A stretch of 64,000 nt of DNA, from the NCBI RefSeq assembly GCF_003601985.1, contig NZ_QZXA01000004.1, positions 310,001-374,000 on the forward strand, in the 5' to 3' direction. A program made the translations under genes and the position numbers. A model generated the notes under the pieces. The model was not told where the DNA came from. It saw only the letters and a list, made by a program, of their open reading frames with translations, and did not search any database. The DNA comes from Mesorhizobium jarvisii. Lineage in GTDB: Bacteria > Pseudomonadota > Alphaproteobacteria > Rhizobiales > Rhizobiaceae. Shown here piece after piece: positions 41,684 through 51,546 of the stretch (positions within the stretch are counted from its first letter, which is position 1; each line of letters starts with the position of its first letter).

Positions 41684-43501
41684 ATGAGCGAAGCCGGAAA
41701 TTCGGGGCCAAAAAGCCCGGAGAATGGAAAGGCCGCCGCCTACCGCGTGCTGGCGCGCAAATACCGTCCTTCGAATTTTTCCGAGCTGGTCGGCCAAGAA
41801 CCGATGGTTCGCACCCTCACCAACGCCTTTGCCACGGGCCGCATAGCCCAGGCCTGGATGCTGACCGGCGTGCGCGGTGTCGGCAAGACCACCACGGCGC
41901 GTATCCTGGCACGGGCGCTGAACTACAAGACCGCGACCGTCGACCAGCCTTCCGTCGACCTCGCCGTGCTCGGCGAGCATTGCCAGGCGATCATGGAAGG
42001 CCGCCATGTCGACGTCATCGAGATGGACGCCGCCTCGCACACCGGCATCGACGACATCAGGGACATCATCGAGCGCGTGCGCTATGCGCCGGTCGCGGCC
42101 CGCTACAAGGTCTACATCATCGACGAAGTGCACATGCTGTCGACGCAGGCCTTCAACGGCCTGCTGAAAACGCTGGAAGAGCCGCCGCCGCACGTCAAAT
42201 TCATTTTCGCCACCACCGAAATCCGCAAGGTTCCGATCACCGTCCTGTCGCGCTGCCAGCGCTTTGACCTCAGGCGCATCGACGCCGGCGCGCTGGTCGC
42301 GCATCTCTCCTCGATCGCCGACAAGGAAGGCATTTCGGTCGACGACGACGCGCTGGCGATGATCGCGCGCGCGGCCGAAGGCTCGGCTCGCGATTCGCTC
42401 TCCATCCTCGACCAGGCGATCGCGCACGGAGCCGGCGCCGTCAGCGCCGAAGCGGTGCGGGCCATGCTGGGCCTGGCCGACCGCGCCCGCATCGTCGACT
42501 TGTTCGAACATGTGATGAAGGGCGACGTGGCGGCGGCACTCGCCGAATTCCGCACGCAATACGACACCGGCGCCGATCCGGCTGCCGTGCTGACCGATCT
42601 TGCCGAATTCAACCATCTCGTCACCCGGTTGCGTTTCGTGCCGACCGCCATGGACGATGCATCGCTGTCGCAGGACGAGCGCCAGCGCGGCGCTGATTTC
42701 GCCAGGGCGCTGTCGGTCCGCGTGCTGTCGCGGACCTGGCAGATGTTGCTCAAGGGCATTCCCGAGGTGCAGTCCTCCAACCGGCCGGTCAGTGCCGCCG
42801 AAATGGTGTTGATCCGGCTGGCGCACGCCGCCGACTTGCCGACTCTGGACGAGGCGTTGCGATCACTGGACAGGGCAGCAACAGCTCAGAATGGCGCACC
42901 GCGCCCGAATGGCGCCCCTGCCGGTCCTGGCAATGGCGGCGCGGCCAGCGCGGTGGCGCAGGCGCGCATGCCATCCGGTTCCGGTGGCGCGCAGACCATG
43001 CGGCTGGTCGAGGCCTCGCCGGCGCCGGCCGCCTTCGTCGCACCGCCCGCGCCGGTTTCCGAGCCACAGCAGGTGCCGGTCAGGTCGCTGGCCGACATCG
43101 TTGCGCTTGCCGACGCGCAGCGGGACATAGCCTTCAAGGTGCTGGTCAAGCGTTGCATCCGTCCCGTCCGCTTCGAGCCTGGCCGCATCGACGTCAGCCT
43201 GACCGACGATGCGCCCAAGCTGCTGCTCAACGACCTGACGACGAAACTGCGCGCCTGGACCGGCCGCAACTGGCTGGTGTCGCTGTCGAAGGAAGAGGGC
43301 GGCCAGACACTAGCCGAAATGGAATCGACCAAGCGCGAAAATGCCTTCCTCGATGCCAAGAGCGATCCGACTGTCGCCGCCATCCTGGCGCGCTTTCCCG
43401 GCGCCAAGATCATCGACGTGCGCATTCCCGACGCGCCGGAGGCAGACGCGACCGAAGCCGAAGTGCCGGTCGAGCCGCCGGCGGATGATGACGAGACCTG
43501 A
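41684..43501 (+). CDS. dnaX: DNA polymerase III subunits gamma/tau
   Basis: A 605-aa clamp-loader ATPase. Walker A is GVRGVGKTT at residues 62-70, Walker [11 protein letters not shown], and sensor [21 protein letters not shown] Pro/Ala-rich linker follows near residues 400-470, then a tau-specific C-terminal domain. The four-cysteine zinc module normally found after Walker A is missing; only one Cys ([11 protein letters not shown]) remains. The ATG at 41684 has GGAG twelve bases upstream. I saw no A-rich slippery site of the E. coli type, so a shorter gamma form by frameshift is not supported. ybaB follows 23 bases later. Confidence 0.95.
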   Translation: MSEAGNSGPKSPENGKAAAYRVLARKYRPSNFSELVGQEPMVRTLTNAFATGRIAQAWMLTGVRGVGKTTTARILARALNYKTATVDQPSVDLAVLGEHCQAIMEGRHVDVIEMDAASHTGIDDIRDIIERVRYAPVAARYKVYIIDEVHMLSTQAFNGLLKTLEEPPPHVKFIFATTEIRKVPITVLSRCQRFDLRRIDAGALVAHLSSIADKEGISVDDDALAMIARAAEGSARDSLSILDQAIAHGAGAVSAEAVRAMLGLADRARIVDLFEHVMKGDVAAALAEFRTQYDTGADPAAVLTDLAEFNHLVTRLRFVPTAMDDASLSQDERQRGADFARALSVRVLSRTWQMLLKGIPEVQSSNRPVSAAEMVLIRLAHAADLPTLDEALRSLDRAATAQNGAPRPNGAPAGPGNGGAASAVAQARMPSGSGGAQTMRLVEASPAPAAFVAPPAPVSEPQQVPVRSLADIVALADAQRDIAFKVLVKRCIRPVRFEPGRIDVSLTDDAPKLLLNDLTTKLRAWTGRNWLVSLSKEEGGQTLAEMESTKRENAFLDAKSDPTVAAILARFPGAKIIDVRIPDAPEADATEAEVPVEPPADDDET

Positions 43502-43524
43502 TAAACCAAGACAAGGATCGGACC

Positions 43525-43848
43525 ATGAAAGATCTTCTCGGCCTGATGGGTAAGGCGAAGGAAATGCAGGCCAAGTTCCAGGCCATGCAGGATGAGATCG
43601 CTACGGTCGAATCCGTCGGCCAGGCCGGCGGTGGCCTGGTCAGCGTCACCTTGAGTGGTAAGTTCGAGATGAAGTCGCTGAAGATCGACCCGTCTTTGTT
43701 CAAGGAGGACGAGGTCGAGATCCTCGAGGATCTGATTCTGGCCGCCCACAACGACGCCAAGGCCAAGGTCGAGCAGATCATGCAGGAAAAGACCAAGGCG
43801 CTGACTGCTGGCCTGCCGATCCCGCCGGGAATGAAACTGCCGTTCTGA
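43525..43848 (+). CDS. ybaB: YbaB/EbfC nucleoid-associated protein
   Basis: A 107-aa DNA-binding protein, forming a tweezer-like dimer in this family. It starts [20 protein letters not shown] and contains the conserved [20 protein letters not shown] and [20 protein letters not shown]. The position between dnaX and recR is the normal one, although here recR is separated from it by two further genes and a repeat. Confidence 0.95.
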   Translation: MKDLLGLMGKAKEMQAKFQAMQDEIATVESVGQAGGGLVSVTLSGKFEMKSLKIDPSLFKEDEVEILEDLILAAHNDAKAKVEQIMQEKTKALTAGLPIPPGMKLPF

Positions 43849-43924
43849 TGCGTCTCGCCCAAGACCGTGCAGCGGTTTTGGGGCAACGGCATGCATGAAA
43901 GTTTAACTCAGCGGCGATGCGCCC

Positions 43925-44332
43925 ATGACCGAAGAGCCGTCCGAAAGACTGATCGAGCAACGTATCCGCAACAGGATCTACGAGATTCTGGAAATTCTGG
44001 CCGATTGCGATGCCGGCGTCGATATTGTCGGCATCAAGGGCTACTTCTACCTGTTCGAGGATTTCGTGCACCGGCCGTCGATCGAGGCCGGCACGTCGGC
44101 GCTTTCGAAGGACGAGCGCGCTGTCGTGCTGGAGATCGCCGAATTCCTCGAGGCGGCCTCCGAAACAAATCCCGATTTCACCAAAGCCGAATTCATCGAC
44201 AGCGACTGGCCGGGCAAGATCGCGCCGGCGGCCAGGGACGCGCGGGCGCTGTTTCTCAGGCGCGGCCTGTTTTCAGAGAAATTCGAGGAGCTCGAGCCTG
44301 GTCAGCCGGCTGCGATTGCGGCCGGGCGGTAG
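43925..44332 (+). CDS. Unknown small protein between ybaB and recR
   Basis: A 135-aa soluble acidic protein that I do not recognise. It begins with a charged helix (SERLIEQRIRNRIYEILEIL), followed by IVGIKGYFYLFEDFVHRPSI and a mixed helical remainder. The ATG at 43925 follows a weak ribosome site. No membrane segment or known motif is visible. It shares its strand with dnaX-ybaB. After it, 229 bases hold degenerate repeat-like DNA and the leader of the next gene. Confidence 0.65.
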   Translation: MTEEPSERLIEQRIRNRIYEILEILADCDAGVDIVGIKGYFYLFEDFVHRPSIEAGTSALSKDERAVVLEIAEFLEAASETNPDFTKAEFIDSDWPGKIAPAARDARALFLRRGLFSEKFEELEPGQPAAIAAGR

Positions 44333-44561
44333 CGATTCCCCGGACAAACGGGACGCAGTTTGCCCTCGGCAATTGCGGCGAAACCAAGAGAGAGCGGTCA
44401 TCGCTTTCGTGAAATGACGGCTCGATCTATCTGGAAAGGCTCAAAATTGTGCCTTTTCGGCAACAGTACGTTGTTAATAACGTTTTGGCCATCATTTTGC
44501 CCGAAAGTGTCTCATTCTTGCCGCAGCCTGGGGGCGGGCATCGAAGTGAGAGGGTAACCTG

Positions 44562-45554
44562 TTGATCGTTACGCGATGGAAGACGCCGCTGTTGCTCGGC
44601 GTCATCACGTCTCCCCTGTTTTTGGCTGCCTGCAGCCAGACCACTTCGCACGGCATGTCTGTTGCAGGCCTGACAGACGCCATCACGCCGAGCTTCCTGA
44701 CGTCGCGCGCCTCCAGCCACTCGCCGAAGGACAGGGAGTGCCTGGAAAGGGCGATGTTCTTCGAATCCAACCGCTCGAGCCGCGATGGCATGATCGCTGT
44801 CGGCACCGTGGTCATGAACCGGTTGCGCTCCGGCAACCACGGCAGCACCATCTGCCAGGTGGTCGGCGAGCCGGGGCAATTCGCGCCGGGCGTCATGACC
44901 AGGCCGATGAATTCGCGCGCCATGCCCGATGTCGAGGAAGCGGCCGATGCAGTGCTCAAGGGCGAGCGCAAGGCCAAGCTGAAGAACACGATGTATTTCC
45001 ACACGGCGGGTCTGCGCTTCCCCTACAAGAACATGCACTACACCATGGTTGCCGGCGGCAATGCTTTCTACGAGAAGCGCGGCCGCAACTGGCAGCCGCT
45101 GCCGGATGAACCAATGGTGGCGGTTGCCTCGGCCGGGTCCGAGATCGTGAAACCGGCCGCGCCGGTGACGATGGTTGCCTCGGCCGAGCCGGCGCGCCCC
45201 GCCAAAACGTCCCGGACCGCTCCGGCGCAGCAGGTCTTCATGACCGCCGCCGCGGAACCGGCTCGCCAGCTCAAGACCAAGACCGCCCCGGCTCAAGAGA
45301 CCTTTATGACCGCGGCTGCGGCGCCCGCGGCGAAGTCGGCGCGCGTGGCCGTGAAGCCGACAATGGTCGCGATGCAGGAGCCGATGGAAGAACCGGATGC
45401 CGCCCGTTTCGGCGGAACCTTGAACACCCGCGTCATTTCCTCGGTTCAGGGTGCGCCGCAAGAGGCGGCGATGGGATTCCAGTCGACGCCTGAGAACACC
45501 GACGCCATCGGTGCGATGATCGTCAGCCAGTCTCGACCGCTCGAGGTCAACTGA
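44562..45554 (+). CDS. Cell wall hydrolase, SleB-like, predicted lipoprotein
   Basis: A 330-aa envelope protein. It has a lipoprotein signal with lipobox LAAC at about residues 21-24. Residues ~58-175 are the SleB/hydrolase-2 domain: ECLERAMFFESNRSSRDGMI with the catalytic-type Glu, then AVGTVVMNRL and AGGNAFYEKR. The C-terminal ~150 residues are Ala/Pro/Thr-rich and semi-repetitive (APAQQVFMTAAAEPARQ, APAQETFMTAAAAPA). The start is TTG at 44562 after GAGAGGG. SleB-type enzymes cleave peptidoglycan; in non-spore-formers they remodel the wall. Confidence 0.85.
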   Translation: MIVTRWKTPLLLGVITSPLFLAACSQTTSHGMSVAGLTDAITPSFLTSRASSHSPKDRECLERAMFFESNRSSRDGMIAVGTVVMNRLRSGNHGSTICQVVGEPGQFAPGVMTRPMNSRAMPDVEEAADAVLKGERKAKLKNTMYFHTAGLRFPYKNMHYTMVAGGNAFYEKRGRNWQPLPDEPMVAVASAGSEIVKPAAPVTMVASAEPARPAKTSRTAPAQQVFMTAAAEPARQLKTKTAPAQETFMTAAAAPAAKSARVAVKPTMVAMQEPMEEPDAARFGGTLNTRVISSVQGAPQEAAMGFQSTPENTDAIGAMIVSQSRPLEVN

Positions 45555-45635
45555 TTCGTACCGCCACGGCTTCGCGTGGCAGCATGGCGACCATGCGCGA
45601 ACGCGGGATGTTCCAAAGCGCTCCAATATTTTTTT

Positions 45636-45716
45636 GACGCAATTCCCATGGGAAAGCGCTTTGCGCTTTTCCCGGGAAAACCGCTTCGCACTTTTCCTGA
45701 AATTGCTCTAGATCAG
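45636..45716. repeat. Intergenic palindromic repeat directly before recR
   Basis: Symmetric DNA from GACGCAATTCCC to AATTGCTCTAG. An inner stem GGGAAAGCGC (45650-45659) pairs with GCGCTTTTCCC (45663-45673) with one extra T. A tail GGGAAAACCGCTTCGCAC follows and the outer GCAATT/AATTGC ends match. It resembles the dispersed 'CGCAATTCC...GGAATTGCTCTAG' elements I recall in rhizobia. It ends only four bases before the recR ATG, so it must form part of the recR leader. Confidence 0.65.
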
Positions 45717-45720
45717 AGCA

Positions 45721-46326
45721 ATGTCCAAGCGAATCGCCGGTCCCGAGATCGAACGCCTGATCCAGCTCCTGGCCAAGGTGCCGGGGCTCGGGCCCCGTTC
45801 GGCCAGGCGCGCTGCCCTGCATCTGATCAAGAAGAAGGAACAGCTGCTGTCGCCGCTCGCCGCCGCCATGGGCGAGGCGGCCGACAAGGTGCGCATCTGT
45901 TCAACTTGCGGCAATGTCGACACATCGGACCCTTGCATGATCTGCACTGATCCGCGCCGCGACGCCGCCACCCTCATCGTCGTCGAGGACGTCTCGGATC
46001 TCTGGGCGTTGGAGCGGGCAGCCGCCATGAACGTGCGCTACCATGTGCTCGGCGGCACGCTGTCGCCGCTCGACGGCATCGGCCCCGACCAGCTCAACAT
46101 CCGCTCGTTGATCGACCGCGTCGCCGGCGGCGAGGTCAAGGAGATCATCCTCGCCGTCAACGCAACGGTCGAGGGCCAGACCACCGCGCACTACCTCACC
46201 GACCAGCTGTCCGGCTTCGACATCAAGGTGACGAGGCTGGCGCATGGCGTACCGGTCGGCGGTGAACTCGACTATCTCGACGAGGGCACGCTCGCCGCCG
46301 CGCTGCGCTCACGGACGGCGTTTTGA
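45721..46326 (+). CDS. recR: Recombination mediator RecR
   Basis: A 201-aa protein that with RecO loads RecA at gaps. The helix-hairpin-helix start is [20 protein letters not shown]. The zinc finger has [16 protein letters not shown], and the Toprim domain begins [17 protein letters not shown]. The ATG at 45721 has no strong ribosome site because the upstream repeat reaches to within four bases. The stop overlaps the earliest possible (TTG) start of the transglycosylase gene. Confidence 0.96.
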   Translation: MSKRIAGPEIERLIQLLAKVPGLGPRSARRAALHLIKKKEQLLSPLAAAMGEAADKVRICSTCGNVDTSDPCMICTDPRRDAATLIVVEDVSDLWALERAAAMNVRYHVLGGTLSPLDGIGPDQLNIRSLIDRVAGGEVKEIILAVNATVEGQTTAHYLTDQLSGFDIKVTRLAHGVPVGGELDYLDEGTLAAALRSRTAF

Positions 46327-46352
46327 CGCAATTAGCGGGAAGGGTGCGGATC

Positions 46353-47645
46353 ATGATTGTTGCGCGCCCTTCGAGGCTGGTGCCAAGCACCGATACTGAA
46401 CGCGGACTTCGCCAGCTCTGTCTGGCATTTTTCCTGGCTGCGCTTGCCTTCCTCGTCTTTTCTGCCCCCGCCTCGGCCGCCAAGATCGACGACCAATTCC
46501 GCGCCTGGCTGCAGAACGACCTCTGGCCCGAGGCCAAGGCCAAAGGCATTTCCAAGCAGACATTCGATGCCGCCTTCGATGGCATAAAGCCCAATCTGAA
46601 GCTACCCGACCTTGTCATGCCCGGCGAGAAGCCGAAGACGCCGCAGAAGCAGCATCAGGCCGAGTTCGGCTCGCCCGGCGCCTATTTCGCCGAGAAGACG
46701 GTTCGTGCGGTGACGTCAGGCGGCCGCGCGCGCGAAGCCGCCAACGCCAGGACGCTTGCCGCGATTGAAAAGCGCTATGGCGTGCCCGGCGAGATCCTCC
46801 TGGCGATCTGGGGCCGTGAGACCGGCTTCGGCGCGGCAAAGATGCCTTACGACGCCTTCGAGGTTCTCGGCACCAAGGCATTCATGTCGACGAAGCAGGA
46901 TTTCTTCCGCACCGAGCTTTTGGCCGCGCTGGAAATCGTCCAACGCGGACTGGCCCCGGTCGGCGCGATGAAATCGTCCTGGGCCGGTGCGCTTGGCCAG
47001 CCGCAATTCATGCCGACCTCCTTTCTCAAGCATGCCGTGGATTTCGACGGCGATGGACGTGTCGACATCTGGAATTCGACGCCCGACGTGCTCGCCTCGA
47101 TCGCCAATTATCTCGTCCATTATGGCTGGGTGAGGGGACGCGGCTGGGGTTTCGAGGTGACCGTACCCGAGAGCGTCTCCTGCTCGCTGGAAGGTCCCGA
47201 TCAGGGCAAGAAGATCTCTGAGTGGGCTGGTATGGGCATCAAGCGAGTCGGCGGCAAGCCGTTTGCGGCGAGCGAGTTGAAGGCGCAGGGCTTCCTGCTC
47301 ATGCCGGCCGGCCGCAGCGGGCCGGCTTTCATCGCCACCCCCAATTTCTATGTGCTGAAGGAATACAACACCAGCGACCTCTATGCGCTGTTCATCGGCC
47401 ACGGCGCCGACCGCATTGCGCATGGCGACCAGAATTTTTCCGGCAGCTGGGGTCCGGTCGGCGATCTCCATCGCTCCGACATCGCCGCCCTGCAGCGGGC
47501 GCTGGAGGCCAAGGGCTATGATGTCGGCAGCGCCGACGGCCTGCCGGGCTTCAAGACCCGCCGTTCGATCGGCAAGTGGCAGGCCAAGAATGGCCAGGCC
47601 GCGACCTGCTTTCCCGATGCGGGCCTGGTCACCGCGCTGAAATAA
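46353..47645 (+). CDS. Lytic murein transglycosylase (MltB/SLT_2 family) with peptidoglycan-binding domain
   Basis: A 430-aa exported enzyme that cleaves glycan strands to anhydro-muropeptides. It has a signal peptide (LCLAFFLAALAFLVFSAPASAA). The SLT_2 domain has the catalytic Glu in LLAIWGRETGFGAAKM and the GALGQPQFMPTSFLKHAVDF segment. The C-terminal peptidoglycan-binding domain has DIAALQRALEAKGYDVGSAD and a KTRRSIGKWQ segment. The ATG at 46353 follows GGGAAGGG; a TTG at 46323 overlapping the recR stop is an alternative. It is probably co-transcribed with recR. Confidence 0.92.
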   Translation: MIVARPSRLVPSTDTERGLRQLCLAFFLAALAFLVFSAPASAAKIDDQFRAWLQNDLWPEAKAKGISKQTFDAAFDGIKPNLKLPDLVMPGEKPKTPQKQHQAEFGSPGAYFAEKTVRAVTSGGRAREAANARTLAAIEKRYGVPGEILLAIWGRETGFGAAKMPYDAFEVLGTKAFMSTKQDFFRTELLAALEIVQRGLAPVGAMKSSWAGALGQPQFMPTSFLKHAVDFDGDGRVDIWNSTPDVLASIANYLVHYGWVRGRGWGFEVTVPESVSCSLEGPDQGKKISEWAGMGIKRVGGKPFAASELKAQGFLLMPAGRSGPAFIATPNFYVLKEYNTSDLYALFIGHGADRIAHGDQNFSGSWGPVGDLHRSDIAALQRALEAKGYDVGSADGLPGFKTRRSIGKWQAKNGQAATCFPDAGLVTALK

Positions 47646-47905
47646 CTCAAAAATTGGCAGATCTTTCTCGTTCGGCTGCCTCGATCGGTCGGCGTATGCG
47701 TCGACGCGCCATCCGCCATTCGCCTTCAATAGGCCGTTCTGCAAATGCTCGTTGCCCGTCACAAAGTGGCCGGATATGCTGTTGACCAATTGGACAAAAA
47801 CCACGACGGTAAGGGGTTAGAGGCCGTCCTTTGGCCCCGACAAGAATTCTACAATCCTGAGCCGGGAACTCAGGTCAACAACCAACAAAACAGGGAACAA
47901 TCACC

Positions 47906-49549
47906 ATGATGATGGAAAAGTTTGCTCTTCGCTCGCGTGCCTTGCTAGCGGGCGCGGCGGTGTCCGCGCTGCTTATTGGCGCAGCACCCGCCTTCGCCGT
48001 CACACCCGCCGACACGCTGGTCGAGGGCTTCGCCATCGACGACATCATCTCCATGGATCCGGGCGAAGCGTTCGAACTGTCGACCGCCGAAGTCACCGGC
48101 AACACCTATGACCTGCTGGTCCGTCTCGACCTCAGCGACACCTCCAAGGTCAAGCCGGATCTCGCAGAGAGCTGGACCGTCTCCGACGATGGCCTGACCT
48201 ATACGTTCAAGCTCAAGCCAGGCCTCAAATTCGCCTCGGGCAATCCGATCACCGCGGCCGACGTCGCCTATTCGTTCGAGCGCGCCGTCAAGCTGGACAA
48301 GAGCCCGGCCTTCATCATCGACCAGTTCGGCATCAGCGGCGACAACGTCACCGAAAAGGCCAAGGCAATCGACGACACCACCTTCCAGTTCACCGTCGAC
48401 AAGGCCTATGCGCCGAGCTTCGTGCTGAACTGCCTGTCGGCCACGGTCGCTTCCGTTGTCGACGCCAAGCTGGTCAAGGAGCATGTCGCCGCGGTGACGC
48501 CGAGCGCCGACTACAAATGGGACAATGACTTCGGCAATGCCTGGCTGAAGACCGGCTATGCCGGCTCCGGCGCCTACAAGCTGCGCGAATGGCGCGCCAA
48601 CGAAGCCGTCGTCATGGAGCGCAACGACAATTATCACGGTGAAAAGGCCAAGCTCGCCCGCGTCATCTACCGCAACATGAAGGAAAGCTCGGCCCAGCGC
48701 CTGGCGCTCGAAGCCGGCGACATCGACGTTGCCCGCAACCTCGAGCCGAACGACCTCGACGCCATCGCCAAGAACGCCGATCTCACCACCACCAGCGCGC
48801 CGAAGGGCACGGTCTATTACATCAGCCTGAACCAGAAGAACCCGAACCTCGCCAAGCCCGAGGTTCGCCAGGCCTTCAAATACCTGGTCGACTACGATGC
48901 GCTGAGCTCGACCATCCTCAAGGGTATCGGCGAAATCCACCAGTCATTCCTGCCCAAGGGCGATCTCGGGGCCATCGACACCAATCCCTTCAAGCTCGAC
49001 GTTGCCAAAGCCAAGGAATTGCTGGCCAAGGCCGGCCTGGCCGACGGCTTCAGCGTCACCATGGACGTACGCACCGGCCAGCCGACGACCGGAATGGCCG
49101 AATCGATCCAGCAGACGCTCGGCCAGGCCGGCATCAAGCTGGAGATCATTCCAGGTGACGGCAAGCAGACGCTGACCAAGTACCGCGCCCGCAACCATGA
49201 CATCTATATCGGCAATTGGGGCCAGGATTATTTCGATCCGAACTCCAACGCCCAGACCTTCGCCTCCAACCCCGACAATTCGGATGCCGGCAAGTCGCAC
49301 ACGCTCGCCTGGCGCAATTCCTGGGACATTCCGGACCTGACCAAGGAAACCGAAGCGGCACTGCTGGAGAAGGATGCAGGCAAGCGGGCTGATATGTACA
49401 AGGATTTGCAGCAGAAGATCCTCGACACCAGCCCCTTCGTGATCATCCATCAGCAATTGGAAGTGGCCGGGCTGCGCAAGAACCTCAAGGGCTTCGCGCT
49501 TGGTCCGAGCTTCGACAGCAACTTCGTCGGCCCGGTCTCGAAAGAATAA
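47906..49549 (+). CDS. ABC transporter substrate-binding protein, family 5 (DppA-like)
   Basis: A 547-aa periplasmic binding protein. It has a Sec signal peptide (LLAGAAVSALLIGAAPAFA). Family-5 motifs are SWTVSDDGLTYTFKLKPGLK followed by FASGNPITAADVAYSFERAV. It leads a five-gene operon with its own permeases and two ATPases. The 260-base leader region contains a small hairpin, CCTGAG/CTCAGG at 47856-47874, in the probable 5' untranslated part. The ligand is likely a dipeptide or other small peptide-like compound. Confidence 0.92.
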   Translation: MMMEKFALRSRALLAGAAVSALLIGAAPAFAVTPADTLVEGFAIDDIISMDPGEAFELSTAEVTGNTYDLLVRLDLSDTSKVKPDLAESWTVSDDGLTYTFKLKPGLKFASGNPITAADVAYSFERAVKLDKSPAFIIDQFGISGDNVTEKAKAIDDTTFQFTVDKAYAPSFVLNCLSATVASVVDAKLVKEHVAAVTPSADYKWDNDFGNAWLKTGYAGSGAYKLREWRANEAVVMERNDNYHGEKAKLARVIYRNMKESSAQRLALEAGDIDVARNLEPNDLDAIAKNADLTTTSAPKGTVYYISLNQKNPNLAKPEVRQAFKYLVDYDALSSTILKGIGEIHQSFLPKGDLGAIDTNPFKLDVAKAKELLAKAGLADGFSVTMDVRTGQPTTGMAESIQQTLGQAGIKLEIIPGDGKQTLTKYRARNHDIYIGNWGQDYFDPNSNAQTFASNPDNSDAGKSHTLAWRNSWDIPDLTKETEAALLEKDAGKRADMYKDLQQKILDTSPFVIIHQQLEVAGLRKNLKGFALGPSFDSNFVGPVSKE

Positions 49550-49567
49550 AGCCGACGGACGCGCCGC

Positions 49568-50629
49568 ATGAGCGCGATTGAAAACGAGAGCGGGCGCGGC
49601 AGTGCCCGCGCGGTCGCCATTGCCTCGGCGATCGGCCGTTTCCTGGTCATCGCGGTCACGACCTATCTTGGTCTTCTCGCGGTGACCTTCTTCATCGGCC
49701 GTGTCATCCCGATCGATCCGGTGCTGGCGGTGCTCGGCGATCGGGCGCCTCTCAATGTCGTGGAGCGCACGCGCCGCGAGATGGGCCTCGACCTGCCGCT
49801 GATCGAACAGTTCTACATCTATGTGAAAAATGCCCTGAACGGTGATTTCGGCACATCGGTGCTGACCACCAACCCGGTCATGACTGACATTCGCCGCGCC
49901 CTTCCAGCAACGACGGAACTGGCGACGCTGGGGACACTGATCGGTGCGCTGTTCGGCGTGCCGCTCGGCGTGCTGGCCGCGGTCAGGCGCGGCAGCATCA
50001 TCGACCAGATCGTGCGCGTCATTGGCCTGATCGGCTATTCCGTGCCGATCTTCTGGCTCGGCCTGCTTGGCCTCGTCCTGTTCTACGCCAAATTGCAATG
50101 GGTGGCTTTTCCGGCTCGGCTCGATGTCGTCTACGAATACACCTTCACGCCGATCACCGGTTTCTACCTTCTCGATTCGGCGATGCAGGGTCAGTGGGAT
50201 GTCTTCTGGGATGCCTTCCGCCACATCATCTTGCCGGCCTCGCTGCTCGGCTATTTCTCGCTCGCCTATATCAGCCGCATGACGCGCTCGTTCATGCTCA
50301 ACGAACTTGCGCAGGAATACATCGTCGCCGCCCGCGCCAAGGGCCTGTCGGAAACCCGCATCATCTGGGGCCACGCGCTACGCAATGCCGCGGTGCCGAT
50401 GGTGACGGTGATCGCGCTCTCCTATGCTGGGTTGCTCGAAGGCTCGGTGCTGACCGAGACTGTCTTCTCCTGGCCGGGCATCGGCCTCTACATTACCAAC
50501 TCGCTGCAGAACGCCGATATGAATGCCGTCCTTGGCGGCACCATCGTCATCGGTTCGGTGTTCATCGCCATCAACCTTCTGTCGGATCTTCTCTACCGCG
50601 TGCTGGACCCGAGGACGAAGACAGGATGA
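49568..50629 (+). CDS. ABC transporter permease, DppB type
   Basis: A 353-aa permease. The first helix is at about residues 22-45 (FLVIAVTTYLGLLAVTFFIG), followed by RVIPIDPVLAVLGDRAP. The EAA loop is [20 protein letters not shown]. It starts 18 bases after the binding-protein stop and ends in an ATGA overlap with the second permease. Confidence 0.93.
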   Translation: MSAIENESGRGSARAVAIASAIGRFLVIAVTTYLGLLAVTFFIGRVIPIDPVLAVLGDRAPLNVVERTRREMGLDLPLIEQFYIYVKNALNGDFGTSVLTTNPVMTDIRRALPATTELATLGTLIGALFGVPLGVLAAVRRGSIIDQIVRVIGLIGYSVPIFWLGLLGLVLFYAKLQWVAFPARLDVVYEYTFTPITGFYLLDSAMQGQWDVFWDAFRHIILPASLLGYFSLAYISRMTRSFMLNELAQEYIVAARAKGLSETRIIWGHALRNAAVPMVTVIALSYAGLLEGSVLTETVFSWPGIGLYITNSLQNADMNAVLGGTIVIGSVFIAINLLSDLLYRVLDPRTKTG

Positions 50630-51546
50630 GCGCAGACACCATCCAGAGCCGTCGCGACTGGCTGCTCAGCGAGCGGCCGGCCTCGCGCATGCAGGCTAGG
50701 CTCGGACGCGCCTATGTCGCGTGGCGGCGTTTCTCGGCCAACCGGCTGGCTTTTGTCGGCCTGCTGATCATCATCGCCTTGCTGGTCATCGCAGCCCTTG
50801 CCGGCGTGCTGGCGCCCTATTCGCCGACCTTCGGTGATCTCAAGAATTCCCGGCTGCTGGCGCCCAGCGCCGAGCACTGGTTCGGCACGGACGACCTCGG
50901 CCGCGATATCCTTTCGCGCATCCTCTACGGTTCGCGCTGGACGCTCTATGTCGTCATCCTGGTCGCCATCATCGCCGCCCCCATCGGCCTGCTGGTGGGC
51001 ACCGTCGCCGGTTACGCCGGCGGCTGGACCGATGCCATCCTGATGCGCATCACCGACATCTTCCTCGCCTTCCCCAAGCTCGTTCTGGCGCTGGCCTTTG
51101 TCGCTGCCCTCGGCCCCGGCATCGAAAACGCGGTGCTGGCGATAGCCATCACCTCATGGCCGCCTTACGCTCGAATTGCTCGCGCGGAAACGCTGACGGT
51201 GCGCAATTCCGATTACATCAAGGCTGTGCAGCTGATGGGCGCGTCGCCCTTCCGCATCGTGCTGCGCCACATCATGCCGCTCTGCATCTCCTCGCTGATC
51301 GTCCGGGTGACGCTCGACATGGCCGGCATCATCCTCACCGCCGCCGGCCTCGGCTTCCTCGGCCTCGGCGCGCAGCCGCCGCTGCCTGAGTGGGGCACGA
51401 TGATCGCGTCGGGCCGCCGCTTCATCCTCGATCAATGGTGGGTGGCCGGCGCGCCGGGCTTCGCCATTCTCATCGTCAGCCTCGGCTTCAACCTGCTCGG
51501 CGACGGCCTGCGCGATGCCCTCGATCCCCGGAGCGGTGACCAATGA
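50626..51546 (+). CDS. ABC transporter permease, DppC type
   Basis: A 306-aa permease. The DppC signature FGTDDLGRDILSRILYGSRW follows the first helix. The EAA loop is RAETLTVRNSDYIKAVQLMG. The start at 50626 (MSADTIQSRRDWLL) sits in an ATGA junction with the previous permease, and the stop forms another ATGA with the first ATPase. The open frame extends upstream inside the DppB gene, but only this start yields a normal N-terminus. Confidence 0.93.
   Translation: MSADTIQSRRDWLLSERPASRMQARLGRAYVAWRRFSANRLAFVGLLIIIALLVIAALAGVLAPYSPTFGDLKNSRLLAPSAEHWFGTDDLGRDILSRILYGSRWTLYVVILVAIIAAPIGLLVGTVAGYAGGWTDAILMRITDIFLAFPKLVLALAFVAALGPGIENAVLAIAITSWPPYARIARAETLTVRNSDYIKAVQLMGASPFRIVLRHIMPLCISSLIVRVTLDMAGIILTAAGLGFLGLGAQPPLPEWGTMIASGRRFILDQWWVAGAPGFAILIVSLGFNLLGDGLRDALDPRSGDQ

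Noticed and set aside
41684..43501. Programmed frameshift in dnaX giving a gamma form
   Set aside because: No A-rich slippery heptamer with a downstream hairpin is visible in the linker region.
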